Shown: one piece after another, positions 19,870 to 29,320 of the stretch
How positions within the stretch are numbered: the stretch's first letter is position 1
Layout of the letters: each line of letters begins with the position of its first letter
Assembly (NCBI GenBank): GCA_002261195.1
Contig: MVBO01000086.1
Location: 1 to 62,949, forward strand
Direction of reading: 5' to 3'
DNA: 62,949 nucleotides
Source: Bifiguratus adelaidae
Lineage: Eukaryota > Mucoromycota > Endogonomycetes > Endogonales
Notes under the pieces: model-generated
Seen by the model: only the letters and a program-made list of their open reading frames with translations
The model's database searches: none
Told to the model about the DNA's origin: nothing
Made by a program: the position numbers and the translations under genes

Positions 19870-20848
19870 ATGCGATTCATTCCAACCCTCTTGGCCGCTG
19901 CTTCCCTCCTACAGTCTGTCCTTGCCACGCCAACGACTACTCAGTCGGATGGTCTCTGGTCGTTGTACTTTGATCATCTCGAGGGCGCAAAGTACATTGA
20001 CTTGACTCACACCATCACGCCTTACATTCCCGTGTGGGCGGGCTTTGGTAACTCCAATTTCTCGCGCGCCATTGATCCCGTCACGGGTGCGATCTACACC
20101 TATGCCACGGATGGATTCGAGGCAACCGCTTACAACTTCAAGACGGATCAATTGGGTACTCAACTTGATCCCCCGGCTCACTGGGATCCATATGGTCCAT
20201 CCATCGATGAGCTTCCCGCCACAGTTGCTGTACGCCCCTTGGTGGTGATTGACATTACGCCTGAAGTCAAGAAGGACTTTGGATACCAAATGAAGGTTTC
20301 GGACATTCACAAGTACGAAAGCAAGTTTGGTCAGATTCCCAAGGGTTCTGTGGTCTTCATCCGCTCGGATTGGTCCAAGCGTTGGCCTTCTTTGGAATTG
20401 CCTCTCTTGAAGAAGTTCCCCGGTATTACTTTGGAGGCCATCAAGTACCTTCATAACCAGAGAAGCATCCTCTTCCATGGCCACGAACCTCTGGATACCG
20501 ATGATACCCCCACGTTGGTGTCTGAGGATTGGGTCTTGCACCACGGCCATCCTCAGGCCGAAGGTGTGACTAATCTCGATCAAGTGGCTCAAAAGGGCTG
20601 TCTCGTCAACATTGGTTATCCCAAGCTTGCTGGTGGTACCGGAGGGTAAGTTGTTATGCGCTCAGATACACACGTTCTCCTCATTCGTCCTTAGCTATGC
20701 TCGCTACATTGCCATTTGCCCCTCGGACTGGAAGCATGGTATCTCTCCTAAGACGTTCCCCGAGACCCCTCTTCGCAAGTACAAGTACCCTCTACTCTGG
20801 AACGATACCCTCAGCTACCGTATCCGTGAGAGTGAGGAGTATGCTTAA
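19870..20848 (+). CDS. secreted cyclase-family metal hydrolase (kynurenine-formamidase-like fold)
   Basis: 309 residues from two exons (19870-20645, 20695-20848). Signal peptide MRFIPTLLAAASLLQSVLA directs it outside. The family (Pfam cyclase, KynB-like) hydrolyses amides, lactones or imines with a metal. The usual HxGTHxDxPxH motif is here QLGTQLDPPAHW: the Asp and last His are kept, but the Thr is followed by Gln where kynurenine formamidases have His. The other family segment GHEPLDTDDTPTL is intact. I recall GTQLDPPAHW in a distinct fungal/bacterial subgroup, so the Gln is probably subgroup-typical rather than damage. Strong expression is suggested by TATA boxes and codon choice. Substrate unknown. 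Confidence 0.85.
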
Positions 20849-21042
20849 ATATCCAATTAATAATACATTTTGGCGCACCTTGCTCCAAAGATGGGCGTCA
20901 TAGAAGGTTAAAGAAGATAGTTGATTGATGCCATATACTTGCTATTCACATTTGCTGCAAATATGCAACCATAATTACAATAGCCATAATAAAAGTGTGT
21001 GGGTAATACACCTTCTAGAGGAATGGATAGAGACTCGTAGAT

Positions 21043-21080
21043 CGCCACTGGTCTTGTCAGCCTAATTCAGACCAGTGGCG
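21043..21080 (-). promoter_or_regulatory. perfect 12-bp stem-loop right after the 55-aa gene's stop
   Basis: Arms 21043-21054 and 21069-21080 (CGCCACTGGTCT / AGACCAGTGGCG) are perfect complements with a 14-nt loop. In the minus-strand transcript the stem begins 4 nt after the TAG. Confidence 0.8.
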
Positions 21081-21084
21081 CCGT

Positions 21085-21303
21085 CTAACAGCAAGGTATG
21101 CAACGTCCAATAGCGCGGAATGTACCCGTAATACAGGCGGTGATACCTAAGTGGTCATCAGCACCCCGTAAGACTCATCATAATTGTGACCACTTACCGC
21201 TTATTATGGCTTGGAAAAAGTTGGCGATACCGCTTAATATAGCGGAGAAGAAGGAGGCAATTGAGGCGCAAATGCCCGACAGACACGACATTACACTTCC
21301 CAT
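21085..21303 (-). CDS. 55-residue cysteine/glycine small membrane-type protein
   Basis: Two exons (21198-21303, 21085-21146) joined across a 51-nt intron give 55 residues. The protein starts MGSVMSCLSGICASIASFF and ends GRCIPCC. Between them is an amphipathic/hydrophobic pattern with A/S/G and F/I every 3-4 residues (SAILSGIANFFQAIISGI). The MGxxxSC start could be myristoylated at Gly2 and palmitoylated at nearby Cys; the C-terminal cysteines could also be acylated (inference). Short proteins of this look occur widely in fungi with no known function, as far as I recall. It has no overlap with other genes and converges with the cyclase (236 bp between stops). The splice sites are held in an intron-end hairpin (see finding). 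Confidence 0.75.
21147..21197 (-). repeat. intron with perfect 10-bp inverted ends
   Basis: The 51-nt intron starts G-TAAGTGGTCA and ends TGACCACTTA-G; arms at 21187-21196 and 21148-21157 are exact complements. The U1 and 3' splice sites are paired with each other. Confidence 0.85.
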
Positions 21304-21798
21304 GTTGGCGAGTTGTGTTGTAGAGGACTAATGATCAGCGAAGAAGAGAGAGGTCGATGCTTTATATAATTGTGAGGTTTCTGTGTAATGATCATAGAGA
21401 TTTCCTAATATGGAAAATGACTTCATTCCACGCTGCATCAGTGACGTTGCGTTGAGGCAATCAATAGCCGGCGTTTAAACCTTTGCTTCTGTTCGACGAG
21501 CGTATGGATTGGTGAGGATAGGGTGGTATACAGATGCGCATGTGGTTTGGTCCATCTACTTGTGGTGTAGAGTTGTGTCTGGATTCAATGGGCGTCTCAC
21601 ACTATGCCATGGTTGCATTGACGTGAGCATGACCTGTAAGCTTATCAGCGAAAGGTGAGCCAAATTGGTCATTGTAAGAGTCAGATGATCAGCATGTTAC
21701 TCTGAACCATTGTTAATGATCACGTGATCTCGAAGCACACAGGGACTCGAGCTTTGACGTTCTAACACCATTGACAGGATCTGTTCCATGGGGCAACA
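21304..21798. other. gene-free divergent interval
   Basis: About 495 bases between the divergent starts of the 55-aa gene and the LysM gene. AT-rich with a CACGTGATC site near 21722. No exon or repeat seen. Confidence 0.5.
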
Positions 21799-22622
21799 TG
21801 GAACTCACCTGTGCCTCCTGTCAACTGTCTCTTGGTCAAAATAAATCAATATGCGATCCTGGCTGTGGACGGCATTTCTTTTGTAAGCAATGTGTTTCCC
21901 GACGCGAGCGACTGGCTACCTATTGTCCATATTGCCAGTCTGTCCGTACCGTGGTTCAGGACACCTCCGATACGACATCGGTCTTGTCATTATCTCGAAA
22001 ATCACCACCACCGCGTTATGAGGATATTGTGTTTGACCGTGACGGAACCTTATCGCCACCTATAAAAACCAAACAGGATACGATCGAGGATGTGAGTGGA
22101 AAGGAGACAGTGGGGGCAAAACATTATGTCCGCTCAGACGATACACTGCTCTCCCTCGCCTTCAAATACAATGTCGATGTGAGTCGCAGTGTCCATGGAT
22201 GGCGTATGTCTTACGATGCGTAGTTACATACCCTACGAACATTCAATCGTCTTTACCACGACAACGATCTCCATGCACGTCTGTACATTATCATACCTGG
22301 ATACACTGGTCCATCTCTTTCCGCTTCCCGATCACCCGAAGATGGTACGTCGTGCCATGATGGGCGCCTCGAAAACTCACTGTACACCTTAGAACGTAAA
22401 TCTATAGTGAAACGATTCCAAATCCTGACCAAGTGCATCGATCCACGCGAAGCGCACTACTACGTGGCGTTGCATCATTATCATCTTGATCGTGCTTTGG
22501 AGCAATATGCTTCTGATCAAAGGTGGGAGGCAACGCATCCTTTCAGAAGAGCAAAGTACAACGTTCGAGGCATTAGAGCCGTGGTAGAGTTGGCTTATTG
22601 TAAGCCAGACTGTGTAATATAG
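21799..22622 (+). CDS. zinc-finger + LysM domain protein
   Basis: Three exons with introns at about 22178-22226 and 22341-22391. Residues 1-50 form a cysteine-rich treble-clef/RING-like finger: CASC, then ICDPGCGRHFFCKQC and TYCPYC. A linker leads to a LysM domain (KHYVRSDDTLLSLAFKYNVD, then LRTFNRLYHDNDLHARLY and IIPGY), rebuilt exactly across the first intron. The tail (FQILTKCIDPREAHYYVALH, then LDRALEQYASDQRWE) looks like a UBA/CUE-type three-helix module. There is no signal peptide, so this LysM is intracellular, like the LYSMD1/2 group and unlike secreted chitin-binding effectors. The RING-like and UBA-like parts hint at a ubiquitin link (inference). Confidence 0.8.
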
Positions 22623-22768
22623 GTAAGACTCTATGTCATGGCGAGACCTGAGCATTCTCGTCCACATTGCGCATAACAAGATCAACGACATAAACATAGG
22701 ATGCAAATTCGATTGGATAACAATATATGTACATATATATACACAATGAATACACAGATGAGGTCCAC

Positions 22769-23115
22769 TTAGAACCATCGTCGACGACGAGGAGAATTCG
22801 TTACAGGTGCAGCATGAGCCCGATCACCCCTAAAGAAACTTCGTACCTTTCCGCCCGTACTCGACCTGGGAACATAGTTTTCACGACGACCAATGAACAG
22901 ACCCATCTCCTTGTTGTTCGAGGTCAAAGAAGGTCCAGTCGCGGGTGCTTGCTTAGGACGGCGAGAAAAGAGGCCACGACGTGGGGCGGCGCCTGGATGA
23001 TATGCTACCCATAAGTACATCAATATAAGTACACGGTGTAATTGCTCTCACCATCTGGATGGAGCGAAGGGAATTTAGAGCGAGGAGCAGTGCGGTTGTT
23101 TCCAAAGAGAGGCAT
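22769..23115 (-). CDS. small basic Arg/Gly/Pro-rich protein (unrecognised)
   Basis: Two exons: MPLFGNNRTAPRSKFPSLHP then a phase-1 intron (about 23011-23053) then AYHPGAAPRRGLFSRRPKQA and on, ending in RRRRWF. Around 98 residues, strongly basic, with no membrane span or cysteine. RRGLFSRR and a GLFIGRREN segment are the most conserved-looking parts. Fungi often encode small highly expressed RGLFxRR-type proteins of unknown role; this may be one (weak recall). A TGTATATA motif lies 26 nt beyond the stop on the coding strand. It converges with the LysM gene. Confidence 0.6.
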
Positions 23116-23323
23116 GGTGTATGGTGCAGCCCTTGTCCCTCCCGTGGACTTTATATACGCAACAAAGGTCTAACCTTGTTTCTCGAAAAGGAAATATGGG
23201 GCGATGATGTCGTTTGTGGCACTCTCACCATGACGTTGTGGATGGATATGGCAAATGTCTGTATACAATGGGCCATGGATAGTACAATGATGGTACAGGA
23301 AGAATACAGGGTACCGCAATGCT

Positions 23324-24156
23324 CTAGGTTGAATCATCGGAAAGGACATCCCAGCTGGTGTCACTGGGATGGTCAGTGTCTACCACGACCATGCTTTCGT
23401 CCATGCTTGGGCGCGCGCTGGTCGTTGAATGTTCGTCGCCTGCAAAGCTTTTCTCAGTGTTTGTATCGGTATCAAAGGCAGAGAGGTCTTCGGCCAAATC
23501 ACTCATGTAGGGCAAGGAGGCGAATGAGGCATCTGTCGTTGGCGATGACGGAGGTTCAATGTCTCTTGTCGCGGGTCCTGTCCATGGGCACTCTGAATGG
23601 CCTGAAATCTCTGCGTCCGAGTCATCTGAACTAGGCAACTCATAAAAGCTCATGTCGTGAACCCGTGTTTGAAGGACAGAAAGGTCAAGCTCATGATTGG
23701 AGAGGGGAAGGGTGTATTGGTCACTGAAATCGATGAGGTTGGGGTTTTGCGCCGGTGACGCATCGTCGTGACCAGAAGCAGGCCGCTCAGGTTCCACCTG
23801 TTCAGCATGGCTTGGCATTTTTTCAGATGCTTCAGGTTGAGCCGTATCGTGCTTTTTCTAGGCTTTTTCAGCAACGCTAACCTGGTCGCTGACTGCATCG
23901 AACTTACATGAGCCTGTGCGCGCATATCTCTCAGTAGACGCATTCGTTCTCTTCGCTCCCGTTGACCGGGGAAATTGTCCCAGAGTGTCTCGTCCGGTTC
24001 TTGCACCTTGTCGTCATTGTAGGCATAGAGAGGCGCAACAGGCACTGTCAAGTCTTCCCAGTACTTGACCTGGTTATAGTATGTCCATGCTGCAGCTACG
24101 CCTGCAGCCACTGCAATGACGCAGCGCAGTACTATCGGGTGCACTGCCGGTATCAT
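23324..24156 (-). CDS. membrane-anchored acidic protein (unrecognised)
   Basis: Two exons joined at RAQAH/KKHDTAQ, intron about 23860-23909. The N-terminus has one transmembrane helix (VLRCVIAVAAGVAAAWTYY) with few residues before it. Then comes an amphipathic basic helix GQRERRERMRLLRDMRAQAH, and a long acidic, Ser/Asp-rich tail ending DTSWDVLSDDST. The tail contains many SDD/DxE sites that casein kinase 2 could use. The layout suggests a tail exposed to the cytosol from the ER or outer mitochondrial membrane; this is inference, as no family is recognised. Start chosen as the ATG ahead of the membrane helix. Confidence 0.65.
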
Positions 24157-24244
24157 GGTGTGGGGCAAAAAGAAGAGTCACTTTTCACACTGATTTTATA
24201 CACAACGCTTATACAATGGATTGACACAATCTGCCATCAAATAC

Positions 24245-26210
24245 TTAAAACACAAGATTGACTTGTCCATGCACACTGCCTAGCTCTACATAGCCACGGT
24301 GCATGATGCTTTCCTCTTCCTCGTCACCATAGTATCCCTCAATGGTGTTTAAAACCTTCTTTGCAATCTGGATCTTGTCGGCATAGGCGGGATCACTAGC
24401 GGACACGGACGACTTTCCAATGAGGGTGGATACTTTGAAATTTCCAACAAACTTGTCAGCAGCCTGCATGGTGTACCGTTAGCCCATGATATGTAAACTG
24501 AACTATATATCGCACTCACCACTTTGACATTGACGGCGCCATTGACGGTCTTTCCGGCAATAAAGACGCCTTCCTTCATTGCTTCATCCGAGGGCTCTTC
24601 GTCTGTCATGGAAGCGTCCTCGACTTGCTCAAAGAGAGCAAGCTCATCATTGCTCTCCTCCAAGAAATCGACTTCAAGATCGACATAGCCATTGACGCTT
24701 TCAAAAATGGCGACACCGTTGGGATGCACCATGACAGGTTCAGTGAAATTGATAGGTCCATTGACAGATTTGACGATAGTTTTTGCGCCATGCAACGAGT
24801 TGCCTATAATTGGACCATTGACGGTCGCGAGGACCACGGTATCCTCAAACAGCACATTCCTGCCGACGGCAGATGATACCTTGATGCCGGCATTGATCGC
24901 CTTAAGCGTCAAGTTTTGCAGAACGGTGTGCGACTCCGGTAGAGAAATGTTGATGTGAGGGATACGCACACAGTAAGGCGAGTGACGAAGGGTCTTCAAA
25001 CCGATAAGTATGGATGTTGGAATGAAAGAGTTTCAACTTACCCAAATGTCAATGGACACCAGACCATCTTCCACCTTCACATCCACAGACACAGCCTCAT
25101 TGATATCCCGAGTTTCGTTAAAGTGCTCGGGAGTGCCAATCCATATGCCCGTGTTCACCTTAACTTGATCAGATTCTGAATCCGGATGCGTCTTTAGGAG
25201 AACGTGGCCGTGCTAGAGAGATGATTCAGTACCTGCATTCAAGAACTCGTGAAGGGCACGTACCTCTGTGGCGCCCTTCAACTTGAGCGAAAAAGACTCC
25301 ACCTTGTCGACGGGAAAGGTAAAGTCTTGCGGGCCATTCCACTTTTGATACTCGCCAGAGCATTTGCCTTCAGGTCTGTGGTGCGAAGGAGGCATGGGAC
25401 GCTTTGGACCATGGGGGGGATGGTGCTTGTGGCCACGGTGGGGTGGGCCATGTGGCGGATGGTGAGGATGTTTGCGACCATGTTTATGGTGCGGATGATG
25501 GTGGTGCTTGTGACCGTGTCCTTTGTGTCCTCGATGAGGCCTCTTGGGACCATCATGAGGCGGAGACAGAGGAGGAGTGTCATCATCGTCGTTGTCGACT
25601 TCAGTCTCGAATGTTTCGTCTTGCTCGCCTTCCTCAGCTTCCACGAGCTCATAGTCGGATTCTTCCAAGAAGTCCTCAGGCATATCAGCACCAAATATAT
25701 CTCCTTCGTCAAAAGGCAATTGAATATCCACCAATGAGTCCTCAGGGCCCGCAAATCTCATCGGTCCCTCAAGGTCGACCATGGTCCACGTTTCACCATA
25801 TCCATCGTCATAGACTTCGACACCATCATAAGCGTCATCAAAAGAGCCCCAACTTCCATGACCATGTCGTCCACCACACTCAGCAAGCCCATGATGATGA
25901 TGGAAATGATGCCTGAAACCACGCTTCTAAACGTTTCTAGTCAGAACAATCCGGTTAGATAGAATAAAGGATTGAACTTACCATAGCATGGAAACCACCA
26001 AGGAAGTAGACCAGGGCCACGGCACCTACCACAAACCCCAAGGCATGTCGAAAACGACGCTTCTTTTCAGCTAGAAAACATGTCAATCTCTCATGGAACA
26101 CTGCAGATATATCTGCCTTACTCACCTTGTTGTTGAAGGGCCAGAGCATGCTCAAGACCTCCACTCTTCTCATAGTTTTCTACAGGTAACGCCACATACG
26201 GTTGTGCCAT
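24245..26210 (-). CDS. type II membrane protein with histidine-rich stalk and DUF4097/adhesin-like beta-solenoid
   Basis: Six exons. The N-terminus is cytosolic (MAQPYVALPVENYEKSGG), followed by KKRRFRH and one membrane span (ALGFVVGAVALVYFLGGFHA), so the bulk faces outside or the lumen. Next is an extreme His/Pro/Gly region with clusters such as HKHHHHPHHKHGRKHPHH, flanked by acidic stretches. The C-terminal half has repeated strands with a conserved turn: TVNGPI, SVNGPI, SVNGYV, TVNGAV, SVHGQV, the pattern of DUF4097/YvlB-type putative adhesin domains. Histidine clusters would bind Zn, Cu or Ni (inference). Every intron is 48-56 nt. Confidence 0.8.
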
Positions 26211-26688
26211 AGTGAACGATAAAAAGTACCTTCCGGTATTCCGCTATTTATATGCCAATGCCAATGCCAAGACAGCCAAGAGAATTTTGTTTGTGTTCCA
26301 TTGTATTATCTCACTTATAAGAAAAGGAATACAAGGAATTACATGGGGCGGCGAGTGTTTCAAACAGATCGTTATTCCCCATAAGGAGGCTGAGTTCATG
26401 ATGGCCATGGTGAACATTGAGGTAGAGGTGTGCCTATCTTTAGTACGTTTACATAATACAAATGCATTGCCAATTTTGATGGCGTAATGACGCCTAGAGT
26501 AGGAGCCTTGTACCAGCGGGGAGAGCTCATCTCGAGTGCCATGGATTGAGAAAGTAAGACAAGAGTCAGTCGCCTTGGCTCCGGTTTAACACTACGGCTG
26601 TGGACGAATGAGTGACGTCATCAAGATCATTTAATCCTATCGCGTCTCCACTTTCAGACGCGTTGGATTTCGCGTTTCGTGGACGACC
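26211..26688. promoter_or_regulatory. divergent region with MCM7 promoter
   Basis: Gene-free 478 bp between the adhesin-like gene and MCM7. The last 50 bp carry cell-cycle boxes (separate entry). The rest is unremarkable. Confidence 0.55.
26658..26681 (+). promoter_or_regulatory. MCB and two SCB cell-cycle boxes
   Basis: ACGCGT at 26658-26663 (MCB), then TTTCGCG at 26668-26674 and TTTCGTG at 26675-26681 (reverse complements of SCB CRCGAAA). The cluster ends 7 bp before the MCM7 ATG. Confidence 0.7.
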
Positions 26689-29256
26689 ATGGCCTTGGCT
26701 ACTATCAACATACCGCGTATCAATTACGCACAAGAAAAGGGTGAGTTGGTTGGTCTACGCTTTCTTCGTATATACAAAGTCTGACTGCGCTCTCTTGTTA
26801 ATAGAGCGGTTGAAGGAGTTCATTCAAAAGTTTGAGGCACGCGAGCAGACGGTGGAGGATGAGGAGAGCATGGACCTGGATTCCCAGACCACCAGACGGT
26901 CTCTAAAGTATATGCAAATGCTGGTGAGTAGGCGCACCTTGTCATGTGGTGAACGTGTTACTTACTCGACCGTCGTGTTACAGCAAAGCATCGCGAATCG
27001 CGAACGCGATGACTTTACAGTTGAGTTGGACGACTTGGACGTGGTATGTTGCATGAGAGATTGATATGGCTGTGGATGGGCGCTTCTGACTTGTAATCAG
27101 TTTGAGGACCGAGAAGTGGGTCTCGTCAAAAACATCCTGGAGAACACGAGCCATTACACGGATATCATTGCGGAAATCGTCGATCTCCTTCTAAAGGACA
27201 TTGTGCCATCTACCTTATATCAAGAAGACAATGTTGATGTAATGATTGAGCAACGGCGGCAGCGGGACAGCAATCGCCCTGAAACGGATCAGAGCGTTTT
27301 CCCAGCGGTGCTGTTACGTCGATAGTAAGTATAAGGCGTGTTTCCGACCTGAATCGGCTCACTCATGGGTCAACAGCAATGTGTATTTCAAACCGCTTAC
27401 GCGGACGAAAGCGGTCTCCCTTCGTCAAGTCTCAGCCGCTGAAGTCGGTGGACTCGTTTCAGTCAAAGCCATCGTGACTCGTGTCAGCGACGTGAAGCCA
27501 TTGATGTTGGTTGCAGCTTATCTTTGTGATGTCTGCGGCTATGAAAGTTTTCAGATACCCAATGCCACACAATTCTTGCCACAAATGCAGTGTCCCTCTG
27601 AGGTTTGCAAGCGCGAAAACTCCAAGGGCAAGCTTTACCATCAAAATCGCGGAAGCAAGTTCGCACCATTTCAGGAAGTCAAAATTCAGGAGCTAGTACG
27701 GATATTGACGCGATTTGAATGAATTGTCTGACGCGTTTGGCAGACCGATCAAGTGCCAGTGGGACATATTCCGCGGTCAATGACACTTCACCTATCTGGA
27801 ACACAGACTCGAAAGCTCAAACCCGGAGATGTCTGCATCGTGTCTGGCGTATTCACACCTCGGCCCTATCAGGGGTTCTCTGGTCTTCGCGCTGGTCTGC
27901 TCGTGGACACATTCCTTGATGTTCATGATGTGACATTGCTCAAGCGGCAATATGAAGACATGAAGATGACCATGGATGTCCACGACAGAATTGAAGACTT
28001 GATGCATAGCGGAAATCTTTACGAGCGGCTTGCACGATCGATTGCACCCGAAATTTATGGTCATGAAGACGTGAAGAAGGCATTACTTCTTCAATTGGTG
28101 GGAGCTGTGACGAAGCAAGTCGGCGATGGCATGAAGATTCGTGGAGATATCAACATTTGCCTGATGGGTGATCCAGGTGTTGCCAAATCGCAGTTACTGA
28201 AATTCATCTCCAAGGTCGCGCCTCGTGGAGTTTACACGACCGGTAAAGGTAGTTCCGGTGTCGGTCTGACAGCCGCTGTTATGCGTGATCCCGTCACAGA
28301 AGAAATGGTCTTGGAGGGAGGTGCGCTTGTCCTTGCCGACGAGGGCATTTGCTGCATTGATGAATTTGACAAGATGGATGACTCGGACCGAACAGCCATT
28401 CACGAAGTCATGGAGCAACAGACCATTTCGATCTCCAAGGCAGGAATCACAACAACCCTCAACGCACGTACTTCCATTCTCGCCGCAGCTAATCCCCAAT
28501 ACGGTCGCTACAACCCCCGACTCAATCCTCTGCAAAACATCAACCTGCCTTCTGCGCTCTTATCTCGTTTCGATATTCTTTTTCTTATTCTGGATCAGCC
28601 TGATGACGATCTAGACCGACGATTGGCTGAACACGTCACCTATGTCCACACTCATAATAAGCATCCCAGCCGAGAGAACGATGATGTGATTGAACCCGAA
28701 ATGATTCGGTAAGTCCGGAACCAGGGAAATGACGTACGATTCTCATCTTTTCTCCAATAGCCACTATATTGCTCATGCAAGAACCAAGAGACCGGTGCTC
28801 TCCCCTGCAGTCGTTGATCATATAACAAGCGAATACGTTCGCTTGCGGAAACATCAGCAAGCCAATCAGGGTTCTCGACATGAATTCACCTATGCCTCAG
28901 CTAGATCCCTTCTCGGTATCATTCGTATGTCACAGGCGCTTGCTCGTCTACGATTCAGTGATGAAGTGGACGGTGCTGATGTGGATGAAGCATTGCGTCT
29001 CTTGGATGTCAGCAAGTCTTCCCTCTATGACTCTTCCCGTGACCGAGCGGACCGCCCTGATCCCGTGAACGAAATTTGGAGAATCATCAAAAACATGCGC
29101 GACGAGGAAGCCACCTCGATACGTCTAGCTCCAGTCAGAGACCGCATCATCCGTGCTGGCTACACAGAGACTCAACTGGACCAAACGCTACGACAATACC
29201 AAGACTTGCAAATCATTCAAGTGAACGCGATTCGAACAAAGATCACGTTTCTATAA
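26689..29256 (+). CDS. MCM7: replicative helicase subunit MCM7
   Basis: One of six subunits of the MCM2-7 ring that unwinds DNA at replication forks. Eight exons. N-terminal region [18 protein letters not shown], zinc finger CDVCGYESF with CPSEVC, oligonucleotide fold, then the AAA+ core: Walker [25 protein letters not shown] (the pre-sensor hairpin area), Walker [10 protein letters not shown], sensor 1 [11 protein letters not shown], arginine finger LLSRFD. The winged-helix tail ends ...AIRTKITFL. All family motifs are intact, and length (about 715 residues) is normal. The region before ATG carries G1/S boxes. Confidence 0.96.
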
Positions 29257-29320
29257 TGAATTAAATAAAGATTCCCACGATAAACTGCCTTTTACGCGGA
29301 AGCCTTGTTCTCTTGCTGTC

